DNA of 48,834 bases, taken from positions 1-48,834 of the forward strand of contig DHVK01000046.1 of assembly GCA_002412625.1 (NCBI GenBank), written 5' to 3'. Source of the DNA: Cloacimonetes bacterium UBA5210. Lineage in GTDB: Bacteria > Cloacimonadota > Cloacimonadia > Cloacimonadales > Cloacimonadaceae. Under the pieces are notes generated by a model, which worked only from the letters and a program-made list of their open reading frames with translations, did not search any database and was not told the origin of the DNA. Of this stretch, positions 42,626 to 48,834 are shown piece by piece (position 1 is the first letter of the stretch; every line of letters begins with the position of its first letter). A program made the translations under genes and the position numbers.

Positions 42626-42728
42626 ACCAAGGATTGTGTGGCAACCTTGCCGCAATCACGCCCTGATCACGCCGCAACGTGGCAGAATCGCGGCGTGGTC
42701 TCGGCGTTTTACTGGTACAATCCTTGGT
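42626..42728. repeat. nested inverted-repeat element
   Basis: The outer arms ACCAAGGATTGT (42626-42637) and ACAATCCTTGGT (42717-42728) are exact reverse complements. Inside, CACGCCGC (42668-42675) and GCGGCGTG (42690-42697) form a second perfect 8-bp stem. Two plus-strand frames cross the element (42638-42844 and 42679-42873) without a ribosome site. It looks like a small mobile or structured repeat, not a gene. Confidence 0.7.
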
Positions 42729-43053
42729 TCGTGGAGAGAGGGAGCTGGAACTCGTTGCAGCGTTACAACGGATTTTTCAAATTCTTCAAATTGTGCAGTG
42801 GAAATGCAAACTGTCGCATCGTAGGACATTGGAGGACATCCTGACTCATCCTTTACATGACCTGCTTAGCTAGTTTTGTGATAGGCTTTCTGCAAATCAG
42901 ATCACCGAAAATTGCAAATTGTGCTAAGGTTTCTGCATGAGATTGACTTTATTCCCAAAATTTTCTCCACCTGCAGAGCGATAAAAGAGACAGCTATAAC
43001 TATCGACATTCAGGCTCGGATAGAGCAGATCTCTGAAAACGTTATCCAATAGG

Positions 43054-43078
43054 AAAAGCCCGGGTTGCCCGGGCTTTT
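43054..43078 (-). terminator. terminator of the 1609-residue protein gene
   Basis: AAAAGCCCGGG (43054-43064) and CCCGGGCTTTT (43068-43078) form an 11-bp stem with a 3-base loop, 18 bases after the stop on the minus strand. Confidence 0.85.
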
Positions 43079-43095
43079 CATGGTGTCATTTGATA

Positions 43096-46000
43096 CTATT
43101 TAAGCATCATTATTTTCCTAACGTTTGATGTTTTACCTGTTTCAATGCGGACAAAATACAAACCGGAGCTAACGGAACGATTGCTCTTGTCTTTCCCATC
43201 CCAAACAACTTTATGAAATCCTCTTTGCATACTACCGTCAATAAGTTCACGTACCCGCTGTCCACGGATGTTGAACACCGATAAGCGCACTATCCCTTCT
43301 TCAGGTAGCGAAAAAGCTATTGTTGTTGATGGATTGAAGGGGTTGGGATAATTTGTAATATCCAGTTTAGTGGGAACTGGAACAATATCTGCGTTCATAT
43401 TTTCAGAAATCGTTAGAATCGCATCCCACAAATGATCAATCTCCTGTTTAGCTTCCTTTAGAGACGTAATGTTGATCCCATGCGCCTGATATGCTGTACT
43501 GGTGTGGGCACCCTTTGCTTGATCCTCGTAATACATATCCTGGATTGTATAAGCGATATCAAGCAGGCACAATAATGAATCAAGCTCTGTATTGCAGAGT
43601 TGTAGTTCATCTTCATATCCGAGCAAGGCATCAGGATATAACCCATCAAACCTGTCGATCATGATGCTTTTGATATTAGCGTTTTTAACCAGGATGCTGT
43701 CTGAGCAGATTGCATAGAATGTATTATAAATTGATCTTAGATCGCTGACCATCTCAGGACTATTGGAATAGATCGCATTCAACCGTCCCAAACTTTGCAG
43801 AGCATACAGACTATCTGGTTCTGATGCTACAATAGTTGAATAAAGCTGTTTAGCGGTGGGGAGATTACCATTTTCTTCTGCAGTTAATGCCTGTTGGAAT
43901 AGATTTTCCCCCTGATGAAGAAAGAACGTATTGGGCTCTAAGCTATAGGGCTCATATATAACTCTCCAACTTGTGGGATAAAATGCTTGTTCAATCTCAG
44001 TAGGTCTGATAGCACCCCAGTAGTTATTTGTTGCCTTTAGCTGATTGAGCCTTCCAGCGGGATTTGATTCATAGTACAGAGCATAACCAATCCCGTCAGC
44101 ATTGATATCATTGCGAGCATCGTCTATTATCGGATAGGATTCACTCTCCAGCCGAATCTCAGCTCGGGCAATGCCATTGGCTTCGGTGTATGCTATCTTA
44201 GAGTCTTTAATAATTGGCTCAGACCCACGGACCATATGGATTCCAGCCCGAGTATTGTTATGAATGTCATTGCCAGCGGTCTTTGTATTACTGTTGTAGA
44301 ACACGATACCTATTCCGTTCTCACATAATTCATTACCAGCGATTTGAGCCAATGAAGAGCTTGAATAGTGGTTAGACACCACTATCCCGAATGGATTCAG
44401 ATGAATCTTGTTTCCATCTACAGAAAACGGCGTTGCAGTCTCTATGGCAATCCCTTGATAGCAGTTTAATATCTCGCTGTTTGTAATGGATGCTGTCCCA
44501 CGGATACGTATACCAGTAGTTGCTCCATCAATGACTGCTCCACTACAGACAAGGTTTCCATTTTGGTATGTTGTAATACCCGCCCAAGGTTGAGATGCAG
44601 CACTGATAAGCACGGGTTGGGAATCGCCTCCACTGACATTGAAAAGCCCATGATTCAGAATACTAACCCCTTCAGAGATAAGCAAAGTACTATCTTCTGC
44701 AATGTCTAAACTGGCTCCGGGCTGGATTGTGAGATTTCCTGTTATCTCTACGAAGCCGTCGATGTTAAGACCATTGTACAAATCCGCTTGCGGAATCTCT
44801 CCTTTCACCAAGAAAAGATTATCGTCTATCAGATTAGCTGCCTCCAGATCAGCCCAACTGTAATTGACGTAGAAATACTGATTATCGTAGGCTAGCTTTT
44901 TTACGTTGCTGGCTATTGTACCACGGGCTGAAGAAGTCGTATCATTTAACGTCTGTACTTCTATGCCATATTCTGTTTTCGAAAAGAACTGGGATGGCAA
45001 GACATCGCACCTTTTAATCTTGTACTTTGGGTACAACGATTGATTTGTTTTAAACGTTACATGTAGTCCGCCATCTTTCCAACTGGCTATCACTTCATCT
45101 AGCCCATCAGATAAGCTTTTAAAAAGATCCTGAGCAGGAAAAGAGTCACCAAAATGGGGTGATGCAGTTAATGCTGTCCCATTGCTTAAGATCATGTCGT
45201 GAATTGAACCAAAATCCGACTCTGCATCAACAACAAAAAAGTCTCCATCGGTGGCCAATCGATAGTCTTCATCCGGATACACCAATGTCGAATCGGAGCA
45301 AAGTGATACAAACACCTTTCTTGACCCTTCAGTTATCGCTAATCGATAACCTGATCCATCGTGAATTGCTTCGGTGACAGGATTATAAATTAAATCATTT
45401 TCACTGGGATATAGAAAGGTGATAAAACGCTCTTGGTTATTGGGGCTTGAAGCTGTTATCGAAAGCCTCATCATCGAGCCAATTCTACCACCACCAGGTG
45501 ATTTCCAATCGTACGGTGTCCAGGCAAGCCTCGTAGTGTCAAGATGTGAGATACTATACGAAATATCTCCAACTATTGATGATCCCATAGCAATAAACAT
45601 ATTCTTATATCGACCCATAATGAATTGGTAAACCCCAGGCTGTCCCGGATTCTGAACAGCCGATCCGAGTATATTGTGGACATTGCCAGACGAAGTGCGT
45701 AGTTCCTTTAACAAATTCATCTGGTTTCTAAAGACATTGTTACTGGTTTGAGGATTTTCAAATATGGCTTTATCCAGAACAATATAGTACTTGTCAGCTA
45801 CTTTATAGAAGTTTCTAAACACGAGGCAGGGATTGTCTTGGTTGACATTCTCAATGGATTCAGGGGTTGGATCAAACGAAGCAGTCATACTGTTATTGTA
45901 TTTAAAGCGAATTCTGAGGTGTTCAATATCGTCAGCATCATGAGAATTGATGTTACTCAGCAGAAATAGTTTGCTTGCCTTGTTGTAGTATGGGCGGCTA

Positions 46001-47925
46001 TCCTGATTCACCGTTAGCCAAGAAATTGGCCTACTATGAAAGTTCATCGGGTCTTCATATTTCAGCTTGAAGTTGGCTACCTCATTCGGAGTTTTGGAAA
46101 GATATAATACTTCATCTATTCTTCCATCGCCTGTGGGGCTCTCAGGATTGATTAACAGTAAATTCTGGGAGAAAGATGACTGATACCAATCACAGTACTT
46201 CGCTTCTCCGAGGATATAGGGGACATATCCAGGCTCTACAATGGCTGGTTTTCCCCATAAGTAAAACTGATATGCTGTATTATCATCGTTGTTGTGATAT
46301 GGCACAAAGGAATTCTCGTGATTGACCACCAGCATGTGTGATGTTTGATAGCCTAAATATGAGCTTGTGGGACTCCTTAGAATCGTCGATTCAGAATTAC
46401 TATAGGTGCCCTGACTTATGTGACTGGGTAAATAACCGTCAGTTGTCACTGAAGCAGGACCTCCGTGAGTGGTAGCTTGATAGTTCATCACAGTTTCAAA
46501 ACTGGAAGCAAAATCGTTCTCAAATATTTCCCTGGGCCACGCTCCGCTCTTATTTTTCAGCCTTTTCACATACCAGCGAATATCATTATGTGAAGCAGGA
46601 TCATCGGTGTTTTGATAATAGAAGCTGAGTAAACCCCGTTCTATCTGCATTGAGTGATCCATCTGTGTGTTTTCATCGCCATTTGATTCAATTCCATTAT
46701 ATCGCCAGTCATCGCCAAAGGTAATATGATGCAATTCCGGGTCTATCCGTCTCAGCGTGTAGCGAACCATTCTGGGGATCATATCACAATTCCAGTCGTT
46801 GGTTGAATTGTAGAGATTAACACCCTTGGTTCTTTTTAAAGCGGTAAGGAATAGGTTGGACATATAGAAAAATCTGTTTTGATAGGTTAGACCACCTATG
46901 AACATCCCACTATTGGTGGTCAGATAATCGTTAAACCCAAAAAAAGGCGTGTCTGCGGGGAGTGGAGAGGAGGATTTGAATTCTTCTCTTACAAACGTAT
47001 TCAAAAACGTATCTTGCCCGGTCAAGATGCTTGCATAACCCAAACCACAAATCAAATGGAATCTGGAAACACTGTTGACTAATGAGGGTAGCCAGGCTCC
47101 TCCACCATCTCCATCATCGTCATAACACAATCCCTGGGGTGCATCTATTACTTCATTATTTGCCGTATAGAGATCTGTGATGTTCCATCCAATGCTATCC
47201 CAGCCATTTGCCGGAGAATTTGGCAGTCCGTAATTGAAGAAATTCTCATGTATCCAGCTCATATGGGCGTGAAGATTGCTCAGGATACTCTCGAATTGCG
47301 TATAAGCTGTTGCAGTCGGATCAGACCTGTCGTGCGCATAATACAGCATATCAACTATGTAGGACATGAGCAATAGATTGTAACTCATCTCCCTGGCCCG
47401 TTGATAGTAATCTAACTCCCACCAAGCCTCATCTTCGCCAGTAACATCACTCTGTGGTTCATCATCCCAATCATCTGGTACCACCCCCGGTAGGTCACCT
47501 GGGTAATAATTCTTGTATTTTAGCGCATTTTGGTAGATATCCCACGGGAAAGTAAAGAGGTAGTTGCGGACTTCGTCGAGTTTTGTAGGATAAATATCGG
47601 GGTAATTAGTATAATCCAATACTGCTGTGTAAGCTTTAATCGCTTGTGGTTCGAACCCAAAGCTGTCGGTATATGACCTGTCCCGTTGCAGATCACCAGG
47701 GTCTGGGGTTTCATCTCGAAATGATCGTGTATACTCAGTCCAGTACTGAGCAATTAGCGAATCTGATGGTTCTCCAGCAACCCGTCCCGCTGCAGCGCGA
47801 ATTTGGTGTAGCGAATCAGGACTGATAGAATACGTACGTGTTAAGGGATAGACTGCAATTAGTTTTTGAGTCACCAATAACATGATAAACATAAAAACGA
47901 TGGCTACGATTTTACCTTGTTTCAT
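43096..47925 (-). CDS. giant secreted protein: heparinase-II/III-like, beta-helix, sorting domain
   Basis: 1609 residues; AAGGAAGGAAAATC precedes the ATG. After a hydrophobic signal segment (about 1-25), residues about 50-480 are helical and Trp/Tyr-rich (EDEAWWELDYYQRAREMSYNLL, SWIHENFFNYG), like the alpha-toroid of polysaccharide lyases. HENSFVPYHNNDDNTAYQFY and WGKPAIVEPGYVPYILGEAK (about 535-575), followed by a long beta-rich part, resemble the heparinase II/III C-domain. Residues about 1050-1300 are right-handed beta-helix repeats (IDGATTGIRIRGTASITNSE, NELCENGIGIVFYNSNT, NNYWG). A helical TPR-like stretch follows, then the sorting tail (NYPNPFNPSTTIAFSLP, VFNIRGQRVREL, WDGKDKSNR, GLYFVRIET). 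Probably a surface-bound lyase for a uronic-acid polysaccharide; the lyase call is by pattern only. Confidence 0.85.
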   Translation of the reverse strand: MKQGKIVAIVFMFIMLLVTQKLIAVYPLTRTYSISPDSLHQIRAAAGRVAGEPSDSLIAQYWTEYTRSFRDETPDPGDLQRDRSYTDSFGFEPQAIKAYTAVLDYTNYPDIYPTKLDEVRNYLFTFPWDIYQNALKYKNYYPGDLPGVVPDDWDDEPQSDVTGEDEAWWELDYYQRAREMSYNLLLMSYIVDMLYYAHDRSDPTATAYTQFESILSNLHAHMSWIHENFFNYGLPNSPANGWDSIGWNITDLYTANNEVIDAPQGLCYDDDGDGGGAWLPSLVNSVSRFHLICGLGYASILTGQDTFLNTFVREEFKSSSPLPADTPFFGFNDYLTTNSGMFIGGLTYQNRFFYMSNLFLTALKRTKGVNLYNSTNDWNCDMIPRMVRYTLRRIDPELHHITFGDDWRYNGIESNGDENTQMDHSMQIERGLLSFYYQNTDDPASHNDIRWYVKRLKNKSGAWPREIFENDFASSFETVMNYQATTHGGPASVTTDGYLPSHISQGTYSNSESTILRSPTSSYLGYQTSHMLVVNHENSFVPYHNNDDNTAYQFYLWGKPAIVEPGYVPYILGEAKYCDWYQSSFSQNLLLINPESPTGDGRIDEVLYLSKTPNEVANFKLKYEDPMNFHSRPISWLTVNQDSRPYYNKASKLFLLSNINSHDADDIEHLRIRFKYNNSMTASFDPTPESIENVNQDNPCLVFRNFYKVADKYYIVLDKAIFENPQTSNNVFRNQMNLLKELRTSSGNVHNILGSAVQNPGQPGVYQFIMGRYKNMFIAMGSSIVGDISYSISHLDTTRLAWTPYDWKSPGGGRIGSMMRLSITASSPNNQERFITFLYPSENDLIYNPVTEAIHDGSGYRLAITEGSRKVFVSLCSDSTLVYPDEDYRLATDGDFFVVDAESDFGSIHDMILSNGTALTASPHFGDSFPAQDLFKSLSDGLDEVIASWKDGGLHVTFKTNQSLYPKYKIKRCDVLPSQFFSKTEYGIEVQTLNDTTSSARGTIASNVKKLAYDNQYFYVNYSWADLEAANLIDDNLFLVKGEIPQADLYNGLNIDGFVEITGNLTIQPGASLDIAEDSTLLISEGVSILNHGLFNVSGGDSQPVLISAASQPWAGITTYQNGNLVCSGAVIDGATTGIRIRGTASITNSEILNCYQGIAIETATPFSVDGNKIHLNPFGIVVSNHYSSSSLAQIAGNELCENGIGIVFYNSNTKTAGNDIHNNTRAGIHMVRGSEPIIKDSKIAYTEANGIARAEIRLESESYPIIDDARNDINADGIGYALYYESNPAGRLNQLKATNNYWGAIRPTEIEQAFYPTSWRVIYEPYSLEPNTFFLHQGENLFQQALTAEENGNLPTAKQLYSTIVASEPDSLYALQSLGRLNAIYSNSPEMVSDLRSIYNTFYAICSDSILVKNANIKSIMIDRFDGLYPDALLGYEDELQLCNTELDSLLCLLDIAYTIQDMYYEDQAKGAHTSTAYQAHGINITSLKEAKQEIDHLWDAILTISENMNADIVPVPTKLDITNYPNPFNPSTTIAFSLPEEGIVRLSVFNIRGQRVRELIDGSMQRGFHKVVWDGKDKSNRSVSSGLYFVRIETGKTSNVRKIMMLK

Positions 47926-47942
47926 GATTTTCCTTCCTTTGT

Positions 47943-48834
47943 TTATTTGACCACGACCAGCTTGGTAGTGGCGATTTTACTGTTTCCCTGATCCAGACTA
48001 ATCAGGTAAACACCACTGGACATGCGATCCAGAGCCTGGTTTGGAAGCTCAAAGCTTTGCTCTTTGTGATGCCCATTGATCTTTCCGGAATATACCCTTT
48101 GTCCTCTGATATTGAAAACGCTGTAGCCCAAATCTCCCAACTGATCACTTTTAACCGAGATCATTACTTTGTTGCTCGCAGGCTGTGGATAAGACATGAT
48201 GGATGCCACAGCTACGGGAGCGATGGGATCATCATTGGATACCACATTGCCCTCTGCATCTGTCTTAACCAGATAAGCTACAGTACCATGGTGCATACAG
48301 AACAGGATGCTGCCGTCGGGCATAACCAAAAGGTTCTTGGAGCCTGTCCCAAAGTAAATTGCTCCCAAGGTGTCGTATGATCTGCTCCATTGATGTATGC
48401 CATCAGGGCTGTAGCTGTGGAGAATCGGACCTGTGTCAGGTCTACCACCGGTATAAACGATGTTACCATTGGGAAGCATGTCGATTGCACCATGTAGGTC
48501 AGTATCAAAGCCAGGAGTATTAGTAGCTACCAGCTCCAGTGTATGCTCGATCATATCTACTTTCCATAGCTTATAAAAACCAAGTAAATAAATGCTGTTA
48601 TCCGCTGCTACGGTACAGTCCCAAAAACTAGTGTAATTAACCTGGTCATAATAGGTCCAAAGAGTATCACCTACCGAATTGATTTCGGTAAACACCCTTC
48701 CTGAGAGAGAAATCCATCCATCTTCAAAAGGCTCAACTGAACGCGCTTGGCCCATTGCCCAAAAAGGATCACTCTGCCAGATTACATTAAACTGGAAATC
48801 GGTTTTTAGTACCACAGCTTGGTTGCCTATTCTT
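47943..48834 (-). CDS. secreted sorting-domain protein, C-terminal part (5' end cut by window edge)
   Basis: The frame is open to the right edge of the window (RIGNQAVVLKTD precedes the in-frame GTG at 48815, which is therefore probably not the start). 297 residues are visible. The first 190 contain propeller-like units (VVLKTDFQFNVIWQSD, NSVGDTLWTYYDQ, ADNSIYLLGFYKLWKV, MLPNGNIVYTGG). The tail IMSYPQPASNKVMISVK, YSVFNIRGQRVYSG, GVYLISLDQG is a sorting domain in which the usual YPNP is YPQP. It ends 17 bp upstream of the 1609-residue gene on the same strand, so the two may share a message. Confidence 0.85.
   Translation of the reverse strand, partial: RIGNQAVVLKTDFQFNVIWQSDPFWAMGQARSVEPFEDGWISLSGRVFTEINSVGDTLWTYYDQVNYTSFWDCTVAADNSIYLLGFYKLWKVDMIEHTLELVATNTPGFDTDLHGAIDMLPNGNIVYTGGRPDTGPILHSYSPDGIHQWSRSYDTLGAIYFGTGSKNLLVMPDGSILFCMHHGTVAYLVKTDAEGNVVSNDDPIAPVAVASIMSYPQPASNKVMISVKSDQLGDLGYSVFNIRGQRVYSGKINGHHKEQSFELPNQALDRMSSGVYLISLDQGNSKIATTKLVVVK

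Larger units (their letters stand above)
42529..43095. other. 567-bp intergenic region between convergent genes
   Basis: Bounded by two terminators (42556-42579 and 43054-43078). Between them lies a nested inverted-repeat element at 42626-42728; nothing is recognised from 42850 to 43050. Confidence 0.5.

Noticed and set aside
42638..42873. Plus-strand frames across the nested palindrome as small proteins
   Set aside because: No ribosome site; openness is explained by the repeat composition. Kept only as a note on the element.

Overview
The window reads as a piece of a bacterial chromosome from the FCB superphylum, most probably a member of Cloacimonadota (WWE1). The basis is family content, not a marker gene. 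At least six secreted proteins end in the same FlgD-like C-terminal sorting domain (YPNPF, then YNIRGQ, WDG and GIY), several of them behind LVIVD or SBBP beta-propellers. They sit beside a pyrophosphate-type phosphofructokinase and many short non-coding repeats. No rRNA, tRNA, CRISPR array, transposase or phage gene was seen.

Layout. 1-4714 (minus strand): a BvgS-like sensor kinase cut by the window edge, start-stop coupled to a class II photolyase, then an AlkD-like alkylation repair protein and a DUF3795 protein. 4895-10830: a VOC protein, a doubly frameshifted secreted-protein pseudogene, a SnoaL-like protein followed by an unusual SDR plus CrtI-type oxidoreductase fusion, and a frameshifted AEC-type transporter. 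11309-17734: a tight seven-gene plus-strand unit with a good promoter. Its genes are a polyprenyl-diphosphate-synthase homologue with degraded Asp motifs, a CpsB-like PHP phosphatase, an NAD-dependent epimerase, a methyltransferase, a flippase-like LPG_synthase_TM protein, a MoxR ATPase and a secreted propeller. 18660-20879: a large secreted propeller protein.

21127-31588 is a housekeeping stretch: uvrA with a GH13 glycosidase 2 bp downstream, the convergent PPi-dependent phosphofructokinase, dnaX with a family-2 glycosyltransferase, and panD-panC. 32029-48834 is accessory and cell-surface DNA. It holds secreted sorting-domain proteins (one broken by an in-frame TGA), a membrane protein, a solute-binding lipoprotein, a SatP-type acetate transporter with a remnant of a second copy, and a 1609-residue protein joining a heparinase-II/III-like part to a beta-helix and a sorting tail.

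The intergenic spaces of the accessory half carry several small palindromic or multi-armed repeat families. The most candidate-worthy unit is the 11.3-17.7 kb operon: its gene set suggests synthesis or modification of a lipid-linked or polyprenyl-linked surface compound, but no known pathway matches the combination. At least three genes in the window are broken (5.7, 10.7 and 33.1 kb); sequencing error cannot be excluded for any of them.
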